Part shown: positions 7,566 through 16,378 of the stretch, in pieces
How the letters are laid out: each line of letters begins with the position of its first letter
Numbering within the stretch: position 1 is the first letter of the stretch
Assembly (NCBI GenBank): GCA_022013695.1
Contig: JAKLPS010000003.1
Span: forward strand, 1-54,372
DNA from: Weeksellaceae bacterium
GTDB taxonomy: Bacteria; Bacteroidota; Bacteroidia; Flavobacteriales; Weeksellaceae
Reading direction: 5' to 3'
Length of the DNA stretch: 54,372 nucleotides
Translations under genes and position numbers: made by a program
The notes under the pieces: generated by a model
Database searches by the model: none
What the model was told of the DNA's origin: nothing
What the model saw: only the letters and a program-made list of their open reading frames with translations

Positions 7566-9371
7566 TTACTCTCCAAAATTGACGAAATGAGGAATATCTG
7601 CACCAAAAGAATTCAGTGGCAAAAGATTATTGCGGTTGCTGTTGAAATCGAATAAGGCATTATTATCAAAAGGCACCCTTGGATAGTAGGTAAACGAAAT
7701 CTGAATCCTGTTGAAGACCAAGTAAGGATTGTTGATCAGCACGCCAATTCCTATTTTGGTATTTGTATTGGTCTTTAGCAATTTATCTTCGGGCATTGCC
7801 AGCCAGCCCAGCGCCGTGGTAAGGTAAGGGCTGAAATGGAAATTCTTCCAAGTTTTGTTGACGAAAAGCTGAAGCTGGTATCTCAGAATTAACTTTTTGG
7901 TGCCAATATAATCGGCGTTATAGACTGGAAATTCATCGGGTCCAGAAATATTGATTCGGTCTTTGTAGGAAAAATTGTGTTGTGGATTTCCCAGCGCGAA
8001 TGTTGGTGAAAAGAAATGCCGAACCTGCCCAAATTTCCAGTTCATCACATGGGTAAAATAAGTACCGTCTAGGCGGAAAGATTCTCGATTTTCAGTCTCC
8101 TCATTGAAAAATCGCCCAAACTGAGCTTTGACATTAAAATAGCCAATCTTTGTAAACTCGCCATAGGCCGCCGAAACTCCTGCATACGGCATTACCGCCT
8201 TGCTTCGGGACAATAATCCGCCAGTGAGGCTGAAGGAATTACCGTAGGAGATATCCTCTGGCAATTCGTACTGGAAGATATTTTTCTCCACAGAGAATTT
8301 TCTTTGAATAAAACCTACTGAAGCCAGAAAACTGTTGTAAGTCTGGAAATAATCAAACTGATCGATGTACGGACTGTCTTTGTACTGATAATTTTGAAAA
8401 CGGCCAATGAAGGCAATATTGCTGGACACTTTCTCCGACGGATGCGCTGCTACGGGAATTTGATAACCGCCCCAAAGATCCTGGCTGTAAACTTTGATCT
8501 GTACTGTTGGATATTCATCTACATCCGCCATTGGCAAAGCTACATTGCGCATAAAATACTCGAATGTGAAACCGCCGGCCCATCTGGTGAGCGGAGAAAA
8601 GAAATCCCGCCTGACACTGAAATTGATTCTTTCATTTTTGTCAAAATCTCTTTCGCCCAAAACCTGCGCATTGATGTAGGAACCGAAAAGATTATTGGCC
8701 GTGTAGCTCGCCATCAGATAATCTTTATGTGCCTTAGAATCGTTCCTGTACAGAAAATCTGCTTCGTGACCAAGACCTAAAAAATTCTCTTCCCGAACGC
8801 CCATTCCAATTTTGCTGCCCGAAAAACTAGCTCTCGGCTTCAAACTCCACGAATCCAAAACCTTAACGACAACATCGATGGAATCTTTGGTCGAGGCGCT
8901 GTCTGCAACACTGATGTTTACTCTGTTGACGAATGGCATTTCGCGAAGAAGACGTTCCGACTCGTAGAGTTTCTGAGCGTTATATTCTTCTCCTTTTTGA
9001 AAAAGAAGATAATTGTGTATGGTGGAGCTTCTTGTATTGGAATGAAGATGATTTGTAAACCAGTCGTACCATCTGGAGTTTTCCTTTTTGTCTTCGGAGC
9101 CATAGCCGAAAGGATCAATAATTTCTATTTTTATATTTCGGATATGCTTTCCACCATAGGATATTTGTGCCTGCTTTTTCGTCCGGGTCTTCACAGAAGC
9201 CGAATCTGCCTGCCGACGAAATACCAAACGGTGAAGAAATTTGGTAAATTTTCTTTGATCCGAGAATTCCTCGATTTTGTAATAGATGGAATCTTTTTTT
9301 TGTTTCTCCTGCGCAGAAACAAAAGAAACGCTCCACAAAAGCAATAATAGCGTGAAAAAAAATTTAGGCAT
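7566..9371 (-). CDS. Outer-membrane beta-barrel protein with POTRA-like N-terminus
   Basis: A 601-residue predicted outer-membrane protein. A signal peptide (MPKFFFTLLLLLWSVSFVSAQ) is followed by a soluble region whose ESERLLREMPFVNRVNISV and IDVVVKVLDSWSL stretches (about residues 135-175) resemble a POTRA domain of the BamA/TamA/ShlB group. The remaining 400 residues alternate aromatic and polar residues as in a barrel. Family members insert or export proteins or bind ligands; the specific role here is not known. It is shorter than BamA and has a single visible POTRA-like unit. Upstream neighbour is a UbiA-like protein 44 bp away, so co-transcription is possible. Confidence 0.75.
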   Translation of the reverse strand: MPKFFFTLLLLLWSVSFVSAQEKQKKDSIYYKIEEFSDQRKFTKFLHRLVFRRQADSASVKTRTKKQAQISYGGKHIRNIKIEIIDPFGYGSEDKKENSRWYDWFTNHLHSNTRSSTIHNYLLFQKGEEYNAQKLYESERLLREMPFVNRVNISVADSASTKDSIDVVVKVLDSWSLKPRASFSGSKIGMGVREENFLGLGHEADFLYRNDSKAHKDYLMASYTANNLFGSYINAQVLGERDFDKNERINFSVRRDFFSPLTRWAGGFTFEYFMRNVALPMADVDEYPTVQIKVYSQDLWGGYQIPVAAHPSEKVSSNIAFIGRFQNYQYKDSPYIDQFDYFQTYNSFLASVGFIQRKFSVEKNIFQYELPEDISYGNSFSLTGGLLSRSKAVMPYAGVSAAYGEFTKIGYFNVKAQFGRFFNEETENRESFRLDGTYFTHVMNWKFGQVRHFFSPTFALGNPQHNFSYKDRINISGPDEFPVYNADYIGTKKLILRYQLQLFVNKTWKNFHFSPYLTTALGWLAMPEDKLLKTNTNTKIGIGVLINNPYLVFNRIQISFTYYPRVPFDNNALFDFNSNRNNLLPLNSFGADIPHFVNFGE

Positions 9372-9415
9372 GAGGTGACAAATACTTCAAAAAAATAATT
9401 AATATTCTGCTACTA

Positions 9416-10177
9416 TCAATTTATAAGCCAACAAATATAAATAAATAACAACGGCAATCCACTACAACTTTCTGCACACAAAGAAAAGTAAACGTCTCTG
9501 TTTTGAGATTCGGAAAAATAAACTAAAAGAATGGAAACGACGGCTGCCAAATAAAAACTGAGTGCAAATTCCTTATCAAGAAACCATAAACTCAAAAGGG
9601 CAGCCGCGAATATCAAGAGAAAAGCCAGATGTTTGGTCTTTCGAACCCCGATTAATCTTGGAAAAGTCACCACGCTGTCGCTATTCATATCCCGAATGTC
9701 AAAAGGCAAAACCAAGGCCGAGATAAACAGAAAAGAAATCGAAAAAATCAGCCAACTGAATTGCGGCAAAATCAGCCAAGAATTGATTAAAGCCCAAGTG
9801 GCTCCAACGTAAAACACTTTCAACAAAGGGATTTTCCTAATGAATCTTTCCAGAAAAAAAGAATTGTACAGCAAGCCGATGGCGACGATTACCGCCCATT
9901 TCAACAGGCGGATTTCATTATGATTGAAGATAATCAAACAAAAACTCGCCAGCGCGCAGACGACGTTGAAAACCAGAATTTTCTTAAAAATGTTTTTCCG
10001 ATGCTGATATTTGGTGTACAAATAACCGCTAAAATAAGTGATAAAAATCAGCAAGAGGCTGGGCCAGCGGAATATGTTTTGCTGCAACATAAAGAATGCG
10101 GCAAGCATCGTTCCCATCAAGGCCACAAAAATCTGGCTATCGATCAAATATTTTTTTATTAGATTTAAAATCGGCAT
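9416..10177 (-). CDS. UbiA-like polytopic membrane protein
   Basis: A 253-residue protein with about eight hydrophobic segments. The segment LPFDIRDMNSDSVVTFPRLIGVRKTKHLAF resembles the second Asp-rich motif of UbiA prenyltransferases (DxxxD followed by a threonine/proline-rich helix start). The first NDxxDxxxD motif is not evident; LLYNSFFLERFIRK occupies the matching place, so catalytic activity is uncertain. Substrate unknown. It is divergent from the alpha-2-macroglobulin gene with only 52 bp between starts. Confidence 0.55.
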   Translation of the reverse strand: MPILNLIKKYLIDSQIFVALMGTMLAAFFMLQQNIFRWPSLLLIFITYFSGYLYTKYQHRKNIFKKILVFNVVCALASFCLIIFNHNEIRLLKWAVIVAIGLLYNSFFLERFIRKIPLLKVFYVGATWALINSWLILPQFSWLIFSISFLFISALVLPFDIRDMNSDSVVTFPRLIGVRKTKHLAFLLIFAAALLSLWFLDKEFALSFYLAAVVSILLVYFSESQNRDVYFSLCAESCSGLPLLFIYICWLIN

Positions 10178-10229
10178 ATCTTTAACAAATTAAGGCAAAT
10201 TACGTCTTACTACCAACGAAAGTAAAAAT

Positions 10230-13200
10230 ATGAAACTTATAAAATCAACTATTCTGGTCTCGATGACGCTTTTTTTCGTAAACATTTCGGCGCAGAAATA
10301 CTACGATTCTCAATGGAAAAAAGTGGAAGAAAACTACAAAAAGGGAACTTACAAAAGTAATCTGCCCATCATTTTCGAGATTCAAAACCAAGCGACGAAA
10401 GACAACAACGCCATCCAAATTATCAAATCTCTGAAAGCGGAATTCAGCATTCTGAAACAGACCAATGATGATACTCAAAATGATGAAAACTCCAAATTCT
10501 TTTCGAAACTTCAAAGCACTGAAACCAAATTGAAGGGCGACGAAAAACAATTGTTTCATCTTTTGACTTTGGAATGCATCAGCGATTATTATAACGACAA
10601 TTCTTGGAAAATCAATCGGAAAACGAATATCGACAATCAAAATCTGTCACAAATTGAAACCTGGAGCCAACTGGATTTCAAGAATTATTTGACTAAGAAT
10701 TATTCAGATTTAGAAAAAGAGAATTCGCTTTTGAAGAAAATACCAACTCAGAAGTACAAAGAAATCTTCGAAGCGACCGAGAATTTGGATTATTTTCCTA
10801 CGCTTTTCGATTGGTTAAATTTCAATTATATCGAATTTCTAAGAAATCAAAATCTCTTCACACCAAACGAACTGAAAGTCAATTCAAAAAAGATCAATGA
10901 CATTTATGATTCGGAAATTGCAGCTAATTCCGGCAATGCAAAACTGTATTTCCAACATCAGAAAATCAATTATAATTGTGAATTGAATCATTGCAAAGAC
11001 CAATTCGCTCAACTTGAAAAACTGGTTGAAGATGAATCTGCAAAAGGTGATTACAAAGTTCTCATCATCGATGAAATGATCGAACTTCTTCAGCAAAAAG
11101 AAGACTACAAAACGGCTTTGGTTTGGGTCAACAGAGCGAAAGAACTTGATCCCAAATCGAAATTCATCAATAATATTATCAACAATGAAAATGCGATAAA
11201 AAATCCGCAACTCCATCTGTTTTATGAGAAAGAAACGCAACCGAACCGGCCGATTCACATCGTGGCGGAATGTAAAAACGTCAAAGAATTTTCATTGAAT
11301 ATTTATGAAGTGAAAGCTGATTCGCAAGGTTTTCTGAATTACGTTTTTGATTCTTATAAAAATCCTTTTTCTAAAGTCAAAAAATCTTTAATTAGAAAAG
11401 ACCAATTCAGTTTGCCGGAATCTTCGGATTTCAAATCTCACAAAACATCTTTGGAACTGAAAGCACTTCCGGCAGGAATTTATTTGGCGGAATATGTGGT
11501 GGAAAATTCGGTTCAGGGAAATTATTATTTCATTGTTTCGGACTCGAAAATTATTTTCTCCAAAAAAGATGACAACAATCCAAAAGCGAATATTCTAAAA
11601 CTTGTGAACAACGAGAACGGAAAAGCTTTTATTAATGAAAACCTGGACGTAACGGAATATGTAAGAGGAAAAGCGGTTACGAAAAATACTGTAAAAACCG
11701 ACAAATCTGGAAATTTTGTGTTACCAAATTCTGTGAACAAAGAATATTACAGAAACTTCCTTGTGAAAAATGGAAACAATTTTACGATGATCGAAGTTTA
11801 TGGCTACGATTACGGAAACCGAAATAAGCCTAAAAATCAGGAAATTGCACAGATTTTCCTCGACCGAAAAATCTACAGACCCGGACAAATCGTTTACTTT
11901 AAAGTGATTGCAACCGGAATCAACAACGAAACTCAGAAAGTAAAAACGCTGGAAAAAGTAAAATTGAATATTACTTTGAACGACACAAACGGCGAAGAAT
12001 TACAAACTTTGAAACTGACAACCAATGAATTTGGTTCCGTGAACGGAAGTTTTACTTTGCCAAAAAATAAGTTGAACGGAAATTTCAATATCGAAGTTGA
12101 TAATGATGACGATGATGCAAAGTATAATATTTCTGGTTACACAGATTTTCAGGTTGAGGAATATAAACGTCCGAAGTTTGAAGTGACTTTTGAACCGATA
12201 AAAGACGAGTACAAATACGGCCAAACCATCGAACTGAAAGGAAAAGCGATGATGTTTTCCGGTGTTGCGTTGAGCAATTCGACCGTGAATTATGAAATCA
12301 AAAAACAGAATATCCGTTGGCGATATTTCTGGTGGTATCCACGTGGAAATGATAATGAAAATTCAATTCTTGGAACAGCAAAGACCAATGAAAAAGGCGA
12401 ATTTATCATCAAAGTAGAACTTAAAAAAGATGAAACGCTGGACGGAATTCAGATTGATAATTACGCCATCAACGCTTCTGTGACGGACATCAACGGCGAA
12501 ACGCAATCTGCGGACACGAATGTGAAAGTGGCTTCGGTTTCTCATTATATTACAGTTACGGACGCTTCGACTCCGCTCAGCGTGACAGATTATTTTACAA
12601 ATGAAGCTGTAAAACTGAATGTTTCAACGAAGAATTACAATGACCAAGTTCTTGCAAAATCTTACAATGCAAAACTGGAAAAATTGGAAGAACCGAAGCA
12701 GATTTTCAGAAGTCAGTTTGAAAATACAATTCAGGATTTGCCGAAACTTTCTAAGGAAGAATTTGTGCAAAAATTTCCACACGATAGATTTGATAAAAAT
12801 GAGGATGTGAAAAATTGGAAAGTTGAAAAAGTGGTGTTTGATAAAATACAAAACACTTCGACTCCGCTCAGTGTGACAAAAAATCCATCAACCGACAACC
12901 AACAACCGACAACCAATTTGGATTTGGGGAAATTGCAAGCTGGAACTTACAAACTTCAACTTTATAATATTGAAGGAAAAGACACGATAAAAACGGAACA
13001 ATTCTTCAAAGTTTGGGACAAGAAATCGCTTGGTCAAAATCAAAAACCATTCTTGGAAGTCATTAAACCAAAACAGGATTTCAAGCGTGGTGAGAAAGCA
13101 AAAGTGTTTGTTTACTCCGCGGTTCCGGATGCTTTGGTGAATGTTTTTATTCAAAATGGAAAAGGCGAAACCGTGACGGAAACGCATTCTTTCAAAAATG

Positions 13201-16200
13201 GAATTTTGGAATATGAAACTGTGATTCCGAAAGATGAAACGGTTTCGAGAGTTAATTTGCAATTTCAGTTAGTTGCATTTAATGATGTAAAAACTGAGAA
13301 TGTTGATTTGAAAATTGCTGACAGTAAGGATGATTTGAAAATTGAAACCGTGACTTTCCGCGACAAACTTCAGCCGGGACAAAAAGAAAAATGGACTATG
13401 AAAGTTTCTGGCGCTGATAAAGAGAAAATCAATGCAGAAGTTTTGGCGAGTATGTATGACAAATCGCTGGACCAGTTTGCTTCGAATAGTTGGAATTGGC
13501 AGGGATTTTATTCGCAGTTTTTCCAGAGTTCGTATGATTTGAGAAATGGACTTTCTGAAGAGAATTTTGAAAAAAATTATAAATTCTTAAATGTTTATTC
13601 GATTAACTCTCCGCAGTTTAAATGGTTTGATGGACGGCTTTATAATAGGAATGCATTATATGGAAATGCTTTGAATGCTTTAGAAGGCAAAGTTGCTGGA
13701 GTTCAAGTTCAAGCAATGGGGGCACCAGGAACTGCAGATAAAATTGTTATTAGAGGTTACGCCTCAGTAAAATCAGATACAGTAAAAACTCAAAATATTG
13801 AAGAAGTTGTTACTCAGAAAAAAAGTTTGAGTTACTCAGTGAAAAAAGTAGAAACTTTTGGCAATCTAGACAAAATCCCAGTTCGTCAAAACCTCAACGA
13901 AACGGCATTTTTCTACCCAACTCTTTTGACGGATAAAGATGGAAATGTGAGTTTTGAATTCACTTCTCCGGAAGCTTTGACGCAATGGAAATTGTTGTTT
14001 CTGGCTAATACAAAAGATGCAAGAGCTGCGACTTTGGAAAAATCGGTGGTGACGCAGAAAGAATTTTCTATCACGCCAAATTATCCGAGATTTTTGCGCG
14101 AAGGTGATGAATTGAATCTTCAATCAAAATTATCCAGTTTGGTGAATCAAAAACTGAGTGGTGTTGCGCAATTGCAGATTTTGGATGCGTTTACGAATGA
14201 AGATATTTCTGAAAAATTCGGGATTAGCACATTGACGGCGGTTGCAGGTTTTAATAAGGAACAATCCTTTTCATTAACAGAAAATGGAAATTCTGTTGTG
14301 AACTGGAAAGTGAAAGTTCCGAATGATGTTTCTTCGATTATTATTAAAATCGTTGCGAAAGCAGAACCCCAAAATCCCCTAAAGGGGACTTCATTTTCGG
14401 ATGGCGAACAAAAAGCAATCGCAGTTTTGCCGAACAGAATGTTGGTGACGGATGCGCTTCCGATTTTTGTGAAAGAAGGGCAGACGAAAACGTTTACTTT
14501 GGAAAATCTTAAAAACTCCAATTCCAAAACTTTGACCAATGTCTCCAACACTTTGGAATTGACGACGAATCCGATTTGGGAGATTATGTTTGCACTTCCA
14601 AGCTTGAAAAATGATACGAATAATTCTGCGGATGTCATCTTTAATAAATGGTTTGCGGATGTTTTGGCTTCGGAAATTTTCAAAGCGAATCCGAAACTGA
14701 AAACGGTTTTCGAGGAATATCAATCCAAAGGTTTATTGACTTCGAATCTTGAAAAAAATCAAGAGTTGAAACAATTGTTATTGGAAGAAACGCCTTGGGT
14801 TTTGGAATCGAAAAACGAAACCGAGCAGATGGAAAAGCTGGCGAGATTATTTGATGCGAATACGATGAGAAATTCTATTCAAAATGATTGGTCGGAATTG
14901 CAGAAATTGCAAAATCCGGACGGCGGTTTCAGTTGGTATGCTGGTTATCCGAGTTCGTATTACAATTCGTTGTATATTTTGAAAAATCTTGGGAGAATCA
15001 ATGAATGGTTAAAAGGAAATACAGCTGATTATCAAAGTTCTGAACAAAAAGAAATGGTTGCGAAACTGATTTCTTATGTTGATAATGAAGTGAATAAATA
15101 CTGGAAAACGGATAAAGATAATGTTTGGAATAATTTCGTGATCGATTATCTTGATACTAGAAATCATTGGGAAAAAGAATATCCATTAAAAAATAAAGGG
15201 GCAAATCTGAAAACTTTGGTAATTTCAAAAGCTAAAACAGCAAAAATTACTGACTTCACTTTCTTTGGACTGCATCGTTCTGCGTTGTTATTCAATAATT
15301 ATGGTTTGAAGGATGTTTCGAAAAAATTAATGACTTATCTTAAGGAAACATCGACAGATACTGAAACTCAAGGTGTTTATTGGAAACAGAATCTAAACGA
15401 CTGGGGTTGGTATTCTTCAAAAACCGTGAATCACGCCGGCGCGTTGGAAGCTTTCCAAAAACTAACTCCAGCGGACGAAAACTTTATTGAAGAAATGAAA
15501 ATCTGGCTCGTAACTCAAAAAGAAGTAAACTCTTGGGGAAGTTCGCGCGGAACGGCGGAAGTGATTTTTACGATTCTGAATTCAGGGAAATCCTGGACTT
15601 CTGCGGCATCTGACAAAGCAGAAATTAGTTGGGGCTCCTCATCGCTAAAATCCTCTCCCCAGCCCTCCCCAAAGGAGAGGGAGCTGAATGCGACTGGATA
15701 TTACAAAAAAACTGTTGTTTCTGATAATTTAGATAAAAGCTTAGCCACAGTTTTTATTAAAAAAGACAGTCCGGGAGTGGTGCAAGGTGGCTTGTTCTGG
15801 CAATATTACGAGGATTTGGATAAGATAAAATCTTCGGAAAGCTATCTTTCTATCACGAAAGAATTGTATAAAAAAGTGAAAACTGAAAACGGTGAACAAT
15901 TAATTAAAATCAATGAAAATTCTCCTTTGAAAGTTGGTGATAAAGTGACGGTAAGGATGATTCTGAACACGGAAAGAAATATGGAATTCATTCACCTGAA
16001 AGATATGCGCGCCGCTGGTTTTGAACCTTTGGATGTGATTTCGGGTTACGAATGGAAGAATAATTTGGGCTATTATCAAGTAACCAAAGATGCTTCCACC
16101 AATTTTTACATAGAAAATATGCCGAAAGGAAAATATGTTTTTGAATATGATTATGTGGCAAATGCAAGCGGAAAATTTTCTAATGGAATTACAACTTTGC

Positions 16201-16265
16201 AAAACTATTACGCACCGCAGATGAATGCACATACGCAGGGAACGAAGGTGATAATCCAACCATAG
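10230..16265 (+). CDS. Alpha-2-macroglobulin family protein with embedded plug-like segment
   Basis: A 2011-residue secreted or envelope protein. A cleavable signal peptide (MKLIKSTILVSMTLFFVNISAQ) has no lipobox. A helical, TPR-like N-terminal part reaches about residue 330. The MG2 domain follows with DRKIYRPGQIVYFK near 543, and the A2M domain has NETAFFYPTLLTDKDG near 1222. A helical TED-like region and a C-terminal receptor-type domain complete it. I see no CxEQ thioester, so covalent protease trapping is unlikely. Residues about 1140-1210 contain ALEGKVAGVQV, KIVIRGYAS and EEVVTQKKSLSYSV, which resemble SusC/TonB plug motifs. At least four palindromic repeat-like stretches sit in frame (near 12565, 12856, 14375 and 15651). 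The reading frame is intact throughout. Confidence 0.9.
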   Translation: MKLIKSTILVSMTLFFVNISAQKYYDSQWKKVEENYKKGTYKSNLPIIFEIQNQATKDNNAIQIIKSLKAEFSILKQTNDDTQNDENSKFFSKLQSTETKLKGDEKQLFHLLTLECISDYYNDNSWKINRKTNIDNQNLSQIETWSQLDFKNYLTKNYSDLEKENSLLKKIPTQKYKEIFEATENLDYFPTLFDWLNFNYIEFLRNQNLFTPNELKVNSKKINDIYDSEIAANSGNAKLYFQHQKINYNCELNHCKDQFAQLEKLVEDESAKGDYKVLIIDEMIELLQQKEDYKTALVWVNRAKELDPKSKFINNIINNENAIKNPQLHLFYEKETQPNRPIHIVAECKNVKEFSLNIYEVKADSQGFLNYVFDSYKNPFSKVKKSLIRKDQFSLPESSDFKSHKTSLELKALPAGIYLAEYVVENSVQGNYYFIVSDSKIIFSKKDDNNPKANILKLVNNENGKAFINENLDVTEYVRGKAVTKNTVKTDKSGNFVLPNSVNKEYYRNFLVKNGNNFTMIEVYGYDYGNRNKPKNQEIAQIFLDRKIYRPGQIVYFKVIATGINNETQKVKTLEKVKLNITLNDTNGEELQTLKLTTNEFGSVNGSFTLPKNKLNGNFNIEVDNDDDDAKYNISGYTDFQVEEYKRPKFEVTFEPIKDEYKYGQTIELKGKAMMFSGVALSNSTVNYEIKKQNIRWRYFWWYPRGNDNENSILGTAKTNEKGEFIIKVELKKDETLDGIQIDNYAINASVTDINGETQSADTNVKVASVSHYITVTDASTPLSVTDYFTNEAVKLNVSTKNYNDQVLAKSYNAKLEKLEEPKQIFRSQFENTIQDLPKLSKEEFVQKFPHDRFDKNEDVKNWKVEKVVFDKIQNTSTPLSVTKNPSTDNQQPTTNLDLGKLQAGTYKLQLYNIEGKDTIKTEQFFKVWDKKSLGQNQKPFLEVIKPKQDFKRGEKAKVFVYSAVPDALVNVFIQNGKGETVTETHSFKNGILEYETVIPKDETVSRVNLQFQLVAFNDVKTENVDLKIADSKDDLKIETVTFRDKLQPGQKEKWTMKVSGADKEKINAEVLASMYDKSLDQFASNSWNWQGFYSQFFQSSYDLRNGLSEENFEKNYKFLNVYSINSPQFKWFDGRLYNRNALYGNALNALEGKVAGVQVQAMGAPGTADKIVIRGYASVKSDTVKTQNIEEVVTQKKSLSYSVKKVETFGNLDKIPVRQNLNETAFFYPTLLTDKDGNVSFEFTSPEALTQWKLLFLANTKDARAATLEKSVVTQKEFSITPNYPRFLREGDELNLQSKLSSLVNQKLSGVAQLQILDAFTNEDISEKFGISTLTAVAGFNKEQSFSLTENGNSVVNWKVKVPNDVSSIIIKIVAKAEPQNPLKGTSFSDGEQKAIAVLPNRMLVTDALPIFVKEGQTKTFTLENLKNSNSKTLTNVSNTLELTTNPIWEIMFALPSLKNDTNNSADVIFNKWFADVLASEIFKANPKLKTVFEEYQSKGLLTSNLEKNQELKQLLLEETPWVLESKNETEQMEKLARLFDANTMRNSIQNDWSELQKLQNPDGGFSWYAGYPSSYYNSLYILKNLGRINEWLKGNTADYQSSEQKEMVAKLISYVDNEVNKYWKTDKDNVWNNFVIDYLDTRNHWEKEYPLKNKGANLKTLVISKAKTAKITDFTFFGLHRSALLFNNYGLKDVSKKLMTYLKETSTDTETQGVYWKQNLNDWGWYSSKTVNHAGALEAFQKLTPADENFIEEMKIWLVTQKEVNSWGSSRGTAEVIFTILNSGKSWTSAASDKAEISWGSSSLKSSPQPSPKERELNATGYYKKTVVSDNLDKSLATVFIKKDSPGVVQGGLFWQYYEDLDKIKSSESYLSITKELYKKVKTENGEQLIKINENSPLKVGDKVTVRMILNTERNMEFIHLKDMRAAGFEPLDVISGYEWKNNLGYYQVTKDASTNFYIENMPKGKYVFEYDYVANASGKFSNGITTLQNYYAPQMNAHTQGTKVIIQP
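12565..12587 (+). repeat. In-frame repeat copy 1 (CTTCGACTCCGCTCAG type)
   Basis: The 16-mer CTTCGACTCCGCTCAG followed by CGTGACA encodes STPLSVT in the macroglobulin. The same sequence, differing at one base, recurs at 12856, also in frame with the same translation. The motif looks like dispersed intergenic repeats of flavobacteria. Confidence 0.6.
12856..12915 (+). repeat. In-frame repeat copy 2 with ACCGACAACCA tandem tail
   Basis: Second copy of CTTCGACTCCGCTCAG (then TGTGACA) with flanking CACT/AGTG inverted ends (from 12854). About 14 bp later comes a short direct repeat, ACCGACAACCA at 12891 and again near 12905. The stretch encodes STPLSVTKNPSTDNQQPTTN, a low-complexity linker not expected in a macroglobulin domain. 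Confidence 0.6.
14375..14388 (+). repeat. In-frame palindrome TCCCCTAAAGGGGA
   Basis: A 6-bp perfect inverted repeat (TCCCCT/AGGGGA, 2-bp spacer) within AACCCCAAAATCCCC, encoding the linker PQNPLKGTS between macroglobulin strands. It is far more GC-rich than the flanks. Confidence 0.5.
15651..15683 (+). repeat. In-frame palindrome CCTCTCC...GGAGAGG
   Basis: Arms CCTCTCC (15652-15658) and GGAGAGG (15674-15680) enclose a C-rich loop. The stretch encodes SSPQPSPKERE, a peptide that reads as translated intergenic repeat rather than domain sequence. Confidence 0.6.
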
Positions 16266-16289
16266 TTAAAATTTCAAAATGTTAAAATG

Positions 16290-16322
16290 ACAACCGAATT
16301 ATCATATTTGGTTGTTTTTTTA
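16290..16322 (+). terminator. Intrinsic terminator after the macroglobulin gene
   Basis: ACAACC (16290-16295) and GGTTGT (16310-16315) with extra AAT/ATT pairing inside, followed by a T run, 24 bp after the stop codon. Confidence 0.7.
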
Positions 16323-16378
16323 TATTTTTATCAACTTAGAAATCCTAAAATTTAAATTACAATAGAAAATTATTAATT

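Noticed and set aside
10230-16265. Idea that the macroglobulin is a pseudogene because of repeats
   Set aside because: The frame is open for all 2011 codons and conserved MG2 and A2M blocks are intact.
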